A DNA stretch of 64,000 bases from an uncultured Agrobacterium sp. (GCA_913777615.1 CAJYTK010000009.1:62001-126000); one strand, 5' to 3'. Shown: positions 21,156-31,353, counted from the first letter of the stretch. Notes: generated from the sequence alone by a model not told the origin. Translations and numbers: made by a program.

Positions 21156-23399
21156 TTACAGGAAGCTTTGCGGATCGATATCGGTCTGCACGTGGATGGA
21201 GCCGCGCTCCTTCGGGCCATTGGTGATCATCGCCCGCAGGAAGGACTGCATGTCGGAATTGCGCTTGCCATGGACCAGAAGCCGGAAGCGATGGCGTCCA
21301 CGGATCAAGGCGAGTGGCGCTTCCGCCGGACCGAGCAGCATGATGCCCGGCGCTTGCGGAGCGGATGCACGAAGCGCTCGCGCATGGGTTTCCGCTTCCG
21401 CCCGGCTATCGGCGGACACGATGATGGAGGCCAGACGCCCAAAGGGCGGCAAGAGCGCCTTTTCGCGCTCGATGATTTCGCGCTCATAGAATGCTTCCGC
21501 ATCACCCGACACGATCGCCTGCATCACCGGATGTTGCGGCTGGTAGGTCTGCAATAGACCATGGCTCTTGCGCCCGGTTCGACCGGCACGGCCCGTCACC
21601 TGCGACAAGAGCTGGAAGGTGCGCTCGGCTGCGCGCGGATCACCATTGGCAAGCCCTAGATCGGCGTCGACAATGCCGACCAGCGTCATCAGCGGGAAGT
21701 TATGCCCTTTGGCGACGAGCTGAGTGCCGATGACGATATCCGCCTCGCCCTTGACAATCGCTTCTAGTTCCAGCCGCAGGCGCTTCACGCCCATCAGGTC
21801 GGAGGACAGTACGATCGTGCGGGCTTCTGGAAAATGCTTCTCGACCTCTTCAGCAATACGCTCCACCCCTGGACCGCAGGCGGCCAGATGGTCGAAGGTG
21901 CCGCATTCCGGGCAATGATCCGGCGTCGGCTCGCTGTGTCCACATTGATGGCATTGCAGCTGACTGCGGAACCGGTGCTCCACCAGCCAGCTTGAACATT
22001 GCGGGCACTGGAAGCGATGGCCACAGACACGGCAGAGCGTCAGCGGCGCATAACCACGACGGTTGAGGAAGAGCAGCGCCTGCTCTCCCTTCGCGATGGT
22101 CTTGGCAATACCGCGCAACAGGACGGGCGAGAGAAAGCCCCCACGTTCCGGCGGGTGACGGCGCATATCGACCAGATGCAGATCGGGCATGGCCGCATCA
22201 CCGAAGCGCGTATGCAAATGAATGGTGTTGTAGCGACCGGAATTGCCGTTGACCTGGCTTTCCACCGAAGGCGTGGCGGACACCAGCACGATCGGGAAAT
22301 CACCGATCCGTGCCCGCACCACCGCCATGTCCCGCGCATTATAGAAGACGCGGTCTTCCTGCTTGTAGGCTGGGTCGTGCTCTTCATCGACGATGATGAG
22401 GCCGAGATTGTCGAAGGGCAGGAAGAGTGCAGAACGCGCACCCGCAACCACCCTCACCTCACCCGTCACCGCCTGGCGCCAGACCCGTTCGCGCATGCGC
22501 GGCGAAATATCGGAATGCCACTCTGCCGGACGCGAGCCAAAGCGGTCTTCGAAGCGATCGAGGAAGGCGGCGGTCAGCGCGATTTCTGGCAACAGGATCA
22601 GCACCTGCTTGCCTTGGCGCAGGGTCTCGGCAACCGCCTCGAAATAGACTTCCGTCTTGCCGGAGCCCGTCACGCCATCGATCAGCGACACGGCAAAGCC
22701 GCCTTTGCGCACGTCCTCCAGAATTTCGGATGCGGCCTGCTTCTGCGGACCTTCCAGTCGCGACGGCGCATATTCCGGGTCGGGCTCCGCCACCACGGGA
22801 GGCGCTGGCAGGAAGATGGTTTCGAATACGCCCTGCTTGGCAAGCCCCTCGACCACGCTTGTGGAGACACCCGCCGCATGGGCAAGCCCGCTGCGCGTCC
22901 AGCCATGACCTTCACCGGCAAGCTCGATTACCCGCTCGCGGGCGGGGGTGAGCCGTTCAGGCCGGGCTTCGGTCAGCCGCAATCCTTCGACCATCGGCTC
23001 CGGATCGAAGGCGGCGGGCGCACGCAATGCCATCTTCGCCACCAGCCCCGGCGGCGAGAGCGTATAGGATGCCACCCAATCGATGAAGCGGCGCATCTCT
23101 TCGCGAAGCGGCGGGCAGTCGAAGGTTTTCGTGATCGGGCGAAGCTTCTTCGAGTCGACGGGCGGCCCGTCGCTCTTGTCCCACACCACGCCGATGACCT
23201 GCCTCGGACCGAGCGGCACCTGCACGATGGAGCCCGGCTCCACCACCATATCCTCCGGCACGCCATAGCTATAGGGCCCCGGCGCCGGCATCGGCACCAG
23301 AACGGGAACGGCAACGGTTGGCGAAGCGTCACCCGGTTTCATGCTGCCGGATGCAGGGCCAAATAGAGCGCCAAAAAGATCGGTCGAATCGTCTGCCAT
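21156..23399 (-). CDS. priA: Primosomal replication protein N' (PriA helicase)
   Basis: The 747-residue superfamily 2 helicase restarts stalled replication forks. The N-terminal DNA-binding part is followed by the helicase core with P-loop GVTGSGKT and DEEHD box. The zinc-binding cysteine module follows: CRVCG, CPQC, CHQC and CPECG, eight Cys in four pairs. The C-terminal helicase motifs include QVTGRAGR. The start is ATG 23399, and the gene is divergent from xerC. Confidence 0.96.
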   Translation of the reverse strand: MADDSTDLFGALFGPASGSMKPGDASPTVAVPVLVPMPAPGPYSYGVPEDMVVEPGSIVQVPLGPRQVIGVVWDKSDGPPVDSKKLRPITKTFDCPPLREEMRRFIDWVASYTLSPPGLVAKMALRAPAAFDPEPMVEGLRLTEARPERLTPARERVIELAGEGHGWTRSGLAHAAGVSTSVVEGLAKQGVFETIFLPAPPVVAEPDPEYAPSRLEGPQKQAASEILEDVRKGGFAVSLIDGVTGSGKTEVYFEAVAETLRQGKQVLILLPEIALTAAFLDRFEDRFGSRPAEWHSDISPRMRERVWRQAVTGEVRVVAGARSALFLPFDNLGLIIVDEEHDPAYKQEDRVFYNARDMAVVRARIGDFPIVLVSATPSVESQVNGNSGRYNTIHLHTRFGDAAMPDLHLVDMRRHPPERGGFLSPVLLRGIAKTIAKGEQALLFLNRRGYAPLTLCRVCGHRFQCPQCSSWLVEHRFRSQLQCHQCGHSEPTPDHCPECGTFDHLAACGPGVERIAEEVEKHFPEARTIVLSSDLMGVKRLRLELEAIVKGEADIVIGTQLVAKGHNFPLMTLVGIVDADLGLANGDPRAAERTFQLLSQVTGRAGRTGRKSHGLLQTYQPQHPVMQAIVSGDAEAFYEREIIEREKALLPPFGRLASIIVSADSRAEAETHARALRASAPQAPGIMLLGPAEAPLALIRGRHRFRLLVHGKRNSDMQSFLRAMITNGPKERGSIHVQTDIDPQSFL

Positions 23400-23570
23400 G
23401 GTTGCGGCGACATTGTCCTTTAGGAAACGAAAAGGGAACCTCTATAGCATTGGCAGGAAAATCGGAACGGTTTTCGAACACGCAATTGGGCAGAGGTCAT
23501 CACGCCGTTATCAAGCCTTTAACCAAATACTGACCGCATGAGCCTATGATGGATACCCAATCGAAACGGG

Positions 23571-24515
23571 ATGCACGACGTGGATGAAATTCTCACCTTT
23601 GCCGATCCGGAGCTTCTGGAAAAGCGCCGGGAATGGCTGGCCGGCCTGGAAGACGAACGCCGTTTGTCGCGCCACACGCTGGATGCCTATGAGCGTGACA
23701 CGCGCCAATTCCTGATCTTCATGACCGGCTATAACGGCCATCCCGCCCGCATCAAGGATATCGAAAATCTCCGCGCCACCGATCTGCGCGCCTTTCTGGC
23801 TGCGCGGCGCAAAGAGGGCACAGGCGCACGTTCGCTCGGGCGCAATCTGGCGGGTCTACGCTCCCTCTTGCGCTTTCTGGAGAAGACCGGGCTGGTCAAT
23901 GCCGCAGGTGCCACCGCCATGCGCGCGCCCAAACAGCCAAAGTCGCTGCCCAAACCGCTGACAGATGGTCAGGCGCTGAGGATTACCACCCAAGAGGGGC
24001 AACTGGCAGAAGAGCCGTGGATTGCCGCGCGCAACGCGGCAGTGCTTGCACTGCTTTATGGCTGCGGTCTTCGTATCTCCGAAGCGCTCGATCTTAGGCC
24101 CGGTGATTTCCCTGCGGGTGCCAGAAGTCTTCGCGTCATCGGCAAGGGCAAGAAGATGCGGCTCGTGCCGCTGCTGCCCGTCGTGCTGGAAGCGGTGGAG
24201 GCCTATCGCAAGCTCTGCCCCTATGCGCTCTCAAACGACGAGCCGATCTTTCTCGGCGCACGCGGCGGCAAGCTCCAGCCAGCCATCATCCAGCGCGAAA
24301 TGCAAAAGATGCGCAGCGCCTTCAACCTGCCGGATAACGCCACGCCGCATGCGCTGCGCCATTCCTTCGCCACCCATCTTCTGGCAGGCGGCGGCGATCT
24401 CCGCACCATTCAGGAACTCCTCGGCCACGCCAGCCTGTCGACGACGCAGATCTATACCGGTGTCGATACGGCACGCCTACTGGACATTTACGACAGGGCC
24501 CACCCAAGGGCTTGA
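23571..24515 (+). CDS. xerC: Tyrosine recombinase XerC
   Basis: The 314-residue protein has an N-terminal SAM-like core-binding domain (about 15-110) and a catalytic domain. All active-site residues are present: R168 (GLRIS), K192 (IGKGKK), H260 and R263 (HALRHSF), H286 (LLGHAS) and Y295 (IYTGV). XerC with XerD resolves chromosome dimers at dif at division. Divergent from priA, it is not next to integrase-style attachment sites, so it is the housekeeping enzyme and not a mobile-element integrase. Confidence 0.94.
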   Translation: MHDVDEILTFADPELLEKRREWLAGLEDERRLSRHTLDAYERDTRQFLIFMTGYNGHPARIKDIENLRATDLRAFLAARRKEGTGARSLGRNLAGLRSLLRFLEKTGLVNAAGATAMRAPKQPKSLPKPLTDGQALRITTQEGQLAEEPWIAARNAAVLALLYGCGLRISEALDLRPGDFPAGARSLRVIGKGKKMRLVPLLPVVLEAVEAYRKLCPYALSNDEPIFLGARGGKLQPAIIQREMQKMRSAFNLPDNATPHALRHSFATHLLAGGGDLRTIQELLGHASLSTTQIYTGVDTARLLDIYDRAHPRA

Positions 24516-24606
24516 GACCTTGTTAACACATTGGAAACCATGAGCATTAACCGTCCGTGCAAATCCCCTCCCCTATAAGCCATAACACGCAGACGGAGGT
24601 GATTCG

Positions 24607-25704
24607 ATGACCGTTCTCTTGCGGCCGCAAGGCCTGACAGCACTCTTGATGGGCCGGTTCGGCAACGCACTTCTGTGGCTACTTGCCGCCCTGCACGTGG
24701 CTGCGCTTTCCATTCTGCTCGTGACGCTCTTTACCATATCGGAGGCGGGCGCCGCCGAAAATGGCGACGTGACCTGTGGCGGCAAGGATATTCTTGTCGA
24801 CATGCGAAAGACCGATCCGGCTGCCTATGCCGCGATCGTTGCCGAGGCGGAAAAGACGCCGAACGGCAGAGGCACTCTCTGGAAGATTGAGAAGGAAGGC
24901 AAGCAACCTTCCTGGCTTCTCGGCACCATGCATCTTGCCGATCCCCGCGTTGTTGCGATGCCCAAAGGCGCGAAGGAAGCCTTTGCGAATGCCCAGACAG
25001 TCATCGTCGAATCCGATGAGATCACCGACGAAAAGAAGGCTACCGGCTCACTGCTTGCCAAGCCTGAACTCACAATGTTTCTCGATGGCAAGTCTATGAC
25101 CGATATGCTGTCCAAGGAGGATGTGGCAAAGCTTGAACGCGGTCTAAAGGAGCGCGGCATACCGCTGAATGCGGTGATGAAGATGAAGCCATGGATACTG
25201 TCCAGCTTCGTTGCCCTGCCCGCCTGCGAACTGGCCCGCAAGGCAAAGGGTGCCGAATTTCTCGACATGAAGCTTGCCAATGACGCTTTGAAACAAGGCA
25301 AGCATCTCGTCGGGCTGGAAACGGTGGCGGAGCAATTGACCGCCATGTCCGAGTTGCCCATGACATTTCATGTGCAGTCGCTGATCGAGATGCTGGACAT
25401 GGGTGACAAGATGGAGGACCTCATGGCCACCATGATTGACCTTTATCTGAAGGGCGAGATCGCCACGATCACGCCGATGATGAAAAGCATCGACCCCACA
25501 AAGGACAAAAACTCCGATGACGGCTACGCCGCCTTCGAGCAACGGCTGATCACCGACCGCAACCACGTGATGGCGGATCGCGCCGACCACTACCTCGATG
25601 AAGGCGGCGTGTTCATGGCCGTCGGCGCGCTTCACCTGCCGGGCAATGAGGGCGTGATCGAACTCCTTCGTAAAAAGGGCTTTACGCTGAGCCTGGTGAA
25701 CTAA
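24607..25704 (+). CDS. TraB/GumN family protein
   Basis: The 365-residue protein has an N-terminal membrane segment or signal (about residues 22-45). Its TraB/GumN domain carries the two signature motifs LLGTMHLAD and, near the C-terminus, GALHLPG. Members are proposed metal-dependent hydrolases related to Tiki proteases, with the His residues as metal ligands. The bacterial function is not established. Its stop codon overlaps that of the convergent DUF2867 gene. Confidence 0.85.
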   Translation: MTVLLRPQGLTALLMGRFGNALLWLLAALHVAALSILLVTLFTISEAGAAENGDVTCGGKDILVDMRKTDPAAYAAIVAEAEKTPNGRGTLWKIEKEGKQPSWLLGTMHLADPRVVAMPKGAKEAFANAQTVIVESDEITDEKKATGSLLAKPELTMFLDGKSMTDMLSKEDVAKLERGLKERGIPLNAVMKMKPWILSSFVALPACELARKAKGAEFLDMKLANDALKQGKHLVGLETVAEQLTAMSELPMTFHVQSLIEMLDMGDKMEDLMATMIDLYLKGEIATITPMMKSIDPTKDKNSDDGYAAFEQRLITDRNHVMADRADHYLDEGGVFMAVGALHLPGNEGVIELLRKKGFTLSLVN

Positions 25705-26204
25705 CAGGTTTCCTCAAGCGAGACCGAATGAACGTGCTTGCAAAAGGGTCGCATCGTCGTCGGCACGATGCGGCGATGAAACGGCCCAACAGCGAAGAGA
25801 TAGATCCTGCCGAACAGGTTCTTGCGCCGAACCAGGGTTGTCACGCGCACCACGCTGCCATCTTCCATTTCCTGCAGATCGACGACGATCCTGAAATCCA
25901 GATGACGATCATCGAAACCGAGAACCGTCCGCTCCGGTGACGACGAAACGACAGGAAATCCGCCGGCCGATTCGCCGGCCGCAAGCGCCACCGCTTTCAG
26001 CCCGACGAGCGATACGATGCGGTTGCGAAGCGCCATCAACCCGCTGATCCATGCTGGTGGATGATCGAGAAGACGCCGGGCGATCTCGAGCGAGTGAGAC
26101 TGGTGATCGCCCACCTCTCCTTCGAAGCAATCGCGCCAATCGGCACCCGGCAATATGCCGTTTAAATCTCTCACACCCAACGCCCCCGCCTTCCATCGCG
26201 ACAC
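25701..26204 (-). CDS. DUF2867 domain-containing protein
   Basis: The 167-residue protein is a soluble DUF2867 domain of the SRPBCC-like kind: DWRDCFEGEV near the N-terminus, LDFRIVVDLQE in the middle, and KNLFGRIYLFAVGPFHRRIV at the C-terminus. The function is unknown; related proteins include C-terminal parts of NAD-dependent epimerase-like proteins. The start used is GTG 26204; an in-frame GTG at 26174 is also possible. TAG here and TAA of the upstream plus-strand gene share the bases CTAA. Confidence 0.8.
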   Translation of the reverse strand: MSRWKAGALGVRDLNGILPGADWRDCFEGEVGDHQSHSLEIARRLLDHPPAWISGLMALRNRIVSLVGLKAVALAAGESAGGFPVVSSSPERTVLGFDDRHLDFRIVVDLQEMEDGSVVRVTTLVRRKNLFGRIYLFAVGPFHRRIVPTTMRPFCKHVHSVSLEETC

Positions 26205-26436
26205 CCATGAAAGGCACTATCGCCCTTTTCGTAAGGCGCGAATACGCGACAATCCGACGCTGCTGCGACTTCGGCAGCTTCGGCTTCAGCGTGTATTAGA
26301 GTCCGCGTACGAAAACGGACATGCATACGCAACTATTTGGCGCGCAATACATTTGCGGCATGAGCGCGTTTAGCGTGGGGCATGCGCGCCCGCGCAATAG
26401 GTATTTGATCACGTTATCGATTGAGAGGGAAAACAG

Positions 26437-28434
26437 ATGGGCGAAGAACAAGCGTCTGAAGACACGAAGCCTATGGGGTTGATGGAAGGCGTCAATAAAC
26501 CCGTATTTTTCTGGTCGGCCGGTTTGACCGCCATCTTCGTGCTGGCCGGCGTCATCTGGCCTCAGGGCTCCGCTTCCGTCTTCAGTGCGGTACAGTCATG
26601 GATTGTTACCGAACTCGGTTGGGTCTACCTGCTGTCGGTCGCGATCTTTCTGATCTTCATGCTCTATCTTGGCTGTTCCAGCTATGGCCGCATCAAGCTC
26701 GGTCCGAACCATGCGGAGCCGGACTACAGTTATAGCGCATGGTTCTCCATGCTGTTTGCAGCCGGCATGGGCATCGGTCTGGTCTTCTTCGGCGTTGCCG
26801 AGCCAATCAAGCATTTCACCGCACCGCCGATCGGCGACCCAGAGACGGTCGAAGCGGCGAGAACCGCGATGGAAATCAGCTATTTCCATTGGGGCCTGCA
26901 TGCCTGGGCCGTTTACGCGGTTATCGGCCTGTCGCTTGCCTACTTCTCCTTCCGCCATGGTCTTCCACTCACCATGCGCTCGGCGCTCTATCCTCTGATC
27001 GGAGACCGCATCTACGGTCCGATTGGCAACGCCGTCGATATCTTCGCCGTTATCGGTACGTTGTTCGGCGTCGCGACATCGCTTGGACTTGGTGTGCTTC
27101 AGGTCAATGCCGGATTCAACCACGTGCTCGGCTGGTCGATCTCGTTTTGGGTGCAGCTACCGCTCATCGTCATCATCACCGCCATGGCGACCGTCTCCGT
27201 GGCGACAGGCCTCGACAAGGGCATCAAGTTTCTGTCGAACATGAACATGTTGATGGCCGTCGCGTTGATGCTCTTCGTCTTTGTCATGGGGCCGACGACC
27301 TTCCTGATGCGCGCCTTCGTCCAGAATCTAGGCGCCTATCTCGATCACTTCGTCATGCGCACCTTCTACATGTATGCCTATTCGCCGGATGAGGGTCCAA
27401 GCAAATGGCTCGGCAACTGGACGCTGTTTTACTGGGGCTGGTGGATTGCTTGGTCGCCCTTCGTCGGCATGTTCATCGCCCGCATCTCGCGGGGTCGCAC
27501 CATCCGTGAATTCATCGCCGGTGTTCTTATCGTGCCGGCTGGCTTCAGCTTCGCCTGGATGACCGTCTTTGGCGATACGGCCTTGTCGCTCCACCTGACG
27601 GGCGCCACCACCGCCGTCTCCGAGGCCGTGTCGAAGGACGTTTCACTGGCGCTCTTCGTGCTTCTGGAACAGTTCCCGCTTGGACTTTACGTGTCCTGGT
27701 TCGCAATGGCGCTGATCGTCTTCTTCTTCGTCACCGGGGCGGATTCGGCAGCACTCGTCATCGATACGCTGACATCGGGCGGACGTGAAGACGGACCAGT
27801 GGCGCGCCGTGTTTTCTGGGCCATCATATCCGGTGTCATCGGCGCGATCCTGCTCTACGCGGGCGGCCTCGACGCCTTGCAAACGGCCTCCATAGCAGGC
27901 GCCCTACCCTTCACCTTCGTCATGCTGTTGATGTGCTGGGGCCTGTGGAAGGGTCTGAGACGCGAGGGTGCGCGCCAGAACGCGTTGGTCCAAAACCTGC
28001 GACCGCGCAACGCGGTCTCCTGGCAGCGACAGTTGCAGGGCATTCTGCATCATCCGTCAAAGGCAGAAGGCGAACGCTTCATGAGCGGCATCGCCACCGA
28101 GGCGCTACGCGCCGTGGCGACCGAACTGGAAAAACGTTCACTGGTCACGACACTTGGCGAAGAGCCGGGCAAGCTGAAGCTGACGGTAGCGCCTGGTGAG
28201 CCGGAGGAATTCGTCTATGGCGTGCGCATGCGCCGCTACGAGACCCCGGGCTATAGCTTCTTCGAAAGCCAGAGCAACCGCCGACGCGCCGAATATTACT
28301 ACCGTGCCGAGGTCTTCCTCCTCGATGGCGGCCAGGACTACGACGTCATGGAGTTCTCAAAGGACGAACTGATCCAGGATGTGCTGGAACAGTATGAGCG
28401 CCACTTCCAGTACCTCCACGCCATTCGCGCATAG
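26437..28434 (+). CDS. BCCT family choline/betaine/carnitine transporter
   Basis: The 665-residue protein has about 12 membrane segments and the BCCT signatures: GMGIGLVFFGVAEP with the glycine-rich helix, and the Trp-rich WTLFYWGWWIAWSPFVG. A long cytoplasmic C-terminal domain (about residues 520-665) resembles that of BetT-type transporters, where it senses osmotic stress. It probably takes up choline or betaine as an osmoprotectant. No bet genes are adjacent, so the substrate is not fixed. The ribosome site is GAGAGGGA, 10 bases upstream. The 232 bases before it show no clear operator. Confidence 0.9.
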   Translation: MGEEQASEDTKPMGLMEGVNKPVFFWSAGLTAIFVLAGVIWPQGSASVFSAVQSWIVTELGWVYLLSVAIFLIFMLYLGCSSYGRIKLGPNHAEPDYSYSAWFSMLFAAGMGIGLVFFGVAEPIKHFTAPPIGDPETVEAARTAMEISYFHWGLHAWAVYAVIGLSLAYFSFRHGLPLTMRSALYPLIGDRIYGPIGNAVDIFAVIGTLFGVATSLGLGVLQVNAGFNHVLGWSISFWVQLPLIVIITAMATVSVATGLDKGIKFLSNMNMLMAVALMLFVFVMGPTTFLMRAFVQNLGAYLDHFVMRTFYMYAYSPDEGPSKWLGNWTLFYWGWWIAWSPFVGMFIARISRGRTIREFIAGVLIVPAGFSFAWMTVFGDTALSLHLTGATTAVSEAVSKDVSLALFVLLEQFPLGLYVSWFAMALIVFFFVTGADSAALVIDTLTSGGREDGPVARRVFWAIISGVIGAILLYAGGLDALQTASIAGALPFTFVMLLMCWGLWKGLRREGARQNALVQNLRPRNAVSWQRQLQGILHHPSKAEGERFMSGIATEALRAVATELEKRSLVTTLGEEPGKLKLTVAPGEPEEFVYGVRMRRYETPGYSFFESQSNRRRAEYYYRAEVFLLDGGQDYDVMEFSKDELIQDVLEQYERHFQYLHAIRA

Positions 28435-28507
28435 CTTGGTCTTGTAGAAATCCCGAGGGGCAGGTCGCGATCAAGTAGCCCGCCCCTCGTCTCATTTGCC
28501 CGACGCT

Positions 28508-29002
28508 TCAGGCCATGCGTCGCAGCAGGTTTGTGCGCCAGAGGAACTGGTGAACCAGCACGCCCAGAATGTGCAAGCCGATCAGTGCCCACAGCAGAAT
28601 CTTGATCGGTCCGCCATGCAGCTCTCCTGCAATGTCATTGCCAAAGTAATATTTGCCGATGCCGCTGAGAGGCATGGCCAGGAAGATTGCGTAGAAAGCC
28701 CAGTGCGTAACCTTGGCGACCAGCTTTGCGATTGGCGGCTCGTCGGCAGGCGCCGCAGGCACCCCTTGCACCACCCGAAGACAGAGACGCACAAGACAGA
28801 GCACCAGAATGGCGATTCCGACATAGGCATGGATATTGGCTGAGAAAATATCGTCCGGCGTGATCGGCTCGCCGCGGCGCATCAACCGGTTCCAGTGCTC
28901 CATGCCATCGGAAAAGATGAGGTTGAAGAGGATGAGCAGCGCCATCATCCAGTGGAGCGCTTTCTGCGGAATGCTGTAGCCGGTGACGGACGTTGAACCC
29001 AT
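28508..29002 (-). CDS. Cytochrome b561 family protein
   Basis: The 164-residue four-helix membrane cytochrome has likely heme-ligating His in KALHW, NIHAYVG, VTHWAF and GLHILGVLVH, one set per helix. Prokaryotic b561 proteins move electrons between quinol and periplasmic acceptors such as superoxide. It lies downstream of the lpdA terminator, so it is probably transcribed alone. Confidence 0.9.
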   Translation of the reverse strand: MGSTSVTGYSIPQKALHWMMALLILFNLIFSDGMEHWNRLMRRGEPITPDDIFSANIHAYVGIAILVLCLVRLCLRVVQGVPAAPADEPPIAKLVAKVTHWAFYAIFLAMPLSGIGKYYFGNDIAGELHGGPIKILLWALIGLHILGVLVHQFLWRTNLLRRMA

Positions 29003-29046
29003 GGACTATCCCTCTCGATGGAGTTGTTCGAAAGGCCACAATAAAA

Positions 29047-29073
29047 GCCGCATCCTGAAGAACAAGATGCGGC
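29047..29073 (-). terminator. Terminator after lpdA
   Basis: Stem GCCGCATC/GATGCGGC with an 11-base loop. Read on the minus strand it is followed by TTTTAT, about 63 bases past lpdA. Confidence 0.85.
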
Positions 29074-29136
29074 TTTCAAGCTTACCGAAATATAATGTTC
29101 GGCCCGCCTCACCTGCGAGAGAGCCGAACGCGCCGA

Positions 29137-30543
29137 TTACATGTGGATCGGCTTGAAGAAGGTTGCGAGTGCCGCTTCCTTTACCGCTTCCGACATGGTC
29201 GGATGCGCATGGCAGGTACGACCCAGATCTTCGGACGAACCGCTGAATTCCATCAGAACCGAGATTTCCTGGATCAGTTCGCCAGCGCCAAAGCCGAGGA
29301 TGTGGCCGCCGAGCACGCGGTCGGTTTCCTTGTCGGCGAGGATCTTGACGAAGCCGTCGGTGACCTGCATGGCGCGTGCGCGGCCATTGGCGGTGAAGGG
29401 GAACTTGCCGACCTTGTAGGCAATGCCCGCCGCCTTCAGTTCCTCTTCGGTCTTGCCGACGGAAGCGACTTCCGGCTGGGTGTAGACCACGCCCGGGATG
29501 ACGTCGTAATTGACGTGACCGTGCTGACCGGCAAGGATTTCGGCAAGGGCCACGCCCTCGTCTTCTGCCTTGTGCGCCAGCATCGGGCCCTTCACCACGT
29601 CGCCGATAGCATAGATGCCGGCAACATTGGTCTTGTAGTGACCGTCGATTTCAACGCGACCGCGGCTGTCGAGCGCCACGCCGGCTTCGGCCAGACCGAG
29701 ACCATCCGTGTAGGGCTTACGACCGGTGGAGATCAGCACGACGTCAGCTTCCAGCGTTTCGGCTGCACCGCCCTTGACCGGCTCGAACGTGACCTTGGCG
29801 CCAGCGCCGGTCTTTTCGACCGCCGTCACCTTGGCGCCAAGCTTGAAGTCGATGCCCTGCTTGGCAAACAGACGCTGCGCCTGCTTGGACAGTTCGCCAT
29901 CCATGCTGCCGAGAATGTTGTCGAGATATTCGACGACAGTCACCTTGGCGCCGAGACGCTGCCAAACGGAACCGAGTTCGAGACCGATGACACCGCCACC
30001 AACGACGATGAGCTTTTCCGGAACCTTCGGCAACGCAATCGCGCCGGTGGAGGAGACGATGATCTGCTCGTCCAGATCGACCTGAACGCCTGGGATGCCA
30101 GCGACATCCGAACCCGTGGCAATCACGATGTTCTTGGTTTCCAGTTCCTGCACCGAGCCATCTTCGGCGGTGACGGATACCTTACCGGCGGACACGACCT
30201 TGCCGGTGCCCTGGAAGGCATCGATCTTATTCTTCTTGAACAGGAACGCCACGCCATCGACATTGGCCTTCACCACGCCGTCCTTGTGCCCCATCATCTT
30301 CTCAAGATTGAGCGTCGGTGCTGCAACTTCGATGCCGAGGCTATCCATGCCATGGGCAACATGGGCGAACATTTCCGATGCATGCAGCAGTGCCTTGGAA
30401 GGAATGCAACCAACGTTCAGGCAGGTGCCTCCATAGGTCGAGCGCTTCTCGACAACGGCGACCTTGAGACCGAGCTGTGCGGCCTTGACGGCGCAAACAT
30501 AACCACCAGGGCCGGTACCGATAACAACTACATCATAAGCCAT
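29137..30543 (-). CDS. lpdA: Dihydrolipoyl dehydrogenase (E3)
   Basis: The 468-residue FAD disulfide oxidoreductase has the FAD-binding GTGPGGYVC, redox disulfide C41/C46 in GGTCLNVGC, an NAD-binding GGGVIGLELG, and the catalytic His-Glu pair H447/E452 in HPTMSE. It reoxidises lipoyl groups of the 2-oxoglutarate dehydrogenase E2 encoded by sucB. It ends the mdh-suc gene train, separated from sucB by three unrelated genes. Confidence 0.97.
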   Translation of the reverse strand: MAYDVVVIGTGPGGYVCAVKAAQLGLKVAVVEKRSTYGGTCLNVGCIPSKALLHASEMFAHVAHGMDSLGIEVAAPTLNLEKMMGHKDGVVKANVDGVAFLFKKNKIDAFQGTGKVVSAGKVSVTAEDGSVQELETKNIVIATGSDVAGIPGVQVDLDEQIIVSSTGAIALPKVPEKLIVVGGGVIGLELGSVWQRLGAKVTVVEYLDNILGSMDGELSKQAQRLFAKQGIDFKLGAKVTAVEKTGAGAKVTFEPVKGGAAETLEADVVLISTGRKPYTDGLGLAEAGVALDSRGRVEIDGHYKTNVAGIYAIGDVVKGPMLAHKAEDEGVALAEILAGQHGHVNYDVIPGVVYTQPEVASVGKTEEELKAAGIAYKVGKFPFTANGRARAMQVTDGFVKILADKETDRVLGGHILGFGAGELIQEISVLMEFSGSSEDLGRTCHAHPTMSEAVKEAALATFFKPIHM

Positions 30544-30567
30544 TGGATTTCCTTTATTGTTGGGCAG

Positions 30568-31320
30568 CTATCTGCCGCCGCTCACATTCAATATGGCGCC
30601 CGTCACATAGGACGCCTCGGGCGAAAGAAGGTAGAGGACCGCGTCCGCGATCTCCTGAGCTGTACCGGGTCTTTGCATCGGCACGATGGGGGCCAGATCC
30701 GTTGCACGGTTCGGCAGCCCACCCGATGCATGGATATCGGTATCGATGATGCCGGGGCGGATCGCGTTGACGCGGATACCCTCCGCCGCGACTTCCCGCG
30801 ACAGCCCAATAGTAAACGTGTCCACCGCCCCCTTGGACGCGGCATAGTCCACATACTGGCCGGCACTTCCAAGCACTGCAGCCATCGACGAAATGTTGAC
30901 GATCGAGCCGCCGCGCCCACCATGCTTGGTGGACATGCGCCGGACGGCTTCGGAAGCGCAACGGATCTTGCCGATGACGTTGATCGCAAACATCCGGTCG
31001 AGCCGCTCGCGCGAATACTCATCGACGCGGGCCGTCTGGTCGACGACGCCGGCATTGTTGACCAGGCCGTCGATGCGACCGAAGCGGCTATCCAATGCGG
31101 CAAAGATCGAGGCGATGCCCTCTTCCGTCCCGGTGTCGCCCTGCACGATATGGGCAGTGCTGCCATCGCGGGCAATATCATCGGCCACGCTTTGTGCCGC
31201 CGCTTCGTTGGTAGCGTAATTGATGAGCACGCGCCAGCCGCGTTTGGCGGCAAGACGCGCTGTGGCGGCGCCTATACCACGGCTGCCACCCGTCACGAGG
31301 AGAACCGGTCCCTCACCCAT
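30568..31320 (-). CDS. SDR family oxidoreductase
   Basis: The 250-residue classical short-chain dehydrogenase has the cofactor motif TGGSRGIG, the NNAG motif, and catalytic Ser-Tyr-Lys with Y and K in YAASK. C-terminal features resemble FabG-like or glucose-dehydrogenase-like SDRs. The substrate cannot be told from sequence. It lies 24 bases before lpdA and 33 after the LysE gene, so it is probably co-transcribed with the TCA genes, without an evident functional link. Confidence 0.88.
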   Translation of the reverse strand: MGEGPVLLVTGGSRGIGAATARLAAKRGWRVLINYATNEAAAQSVADDIARDGSTAHIVQGDTGTEEGIASIFAALDSRFGRIDGLVNNAGVVDQTARVDEYSRERLDRMFAINVIGKIRCASEAVRRMSTKHGGRGGSIVNISSMAAVLGSAGQYVDYAASKGAVDTFTIGLSREVAAEGIRVNAIRPGIIDTDIHASGGLPNRATDLAPIVPMQRPGTAQEIADAVLYLLSPEASYVTGAILNVSGGR

Positions 31321-31353
31321 CAGCGCTCACTCCGCCAGAAAACCGACTGCATA

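Noticed and set aside
21999-23366. 455-codon plus-strand frame over priA
   Set aside because: Antisense shadow of priA, whose helicase and zinc motifs are clear.
23571-24515. Tyrosine recombinase as a sign of a mobile element
   Set aside because: It is the housekeeping XerC next to priA; no tRNA, att repeats or phage genes are nearby.
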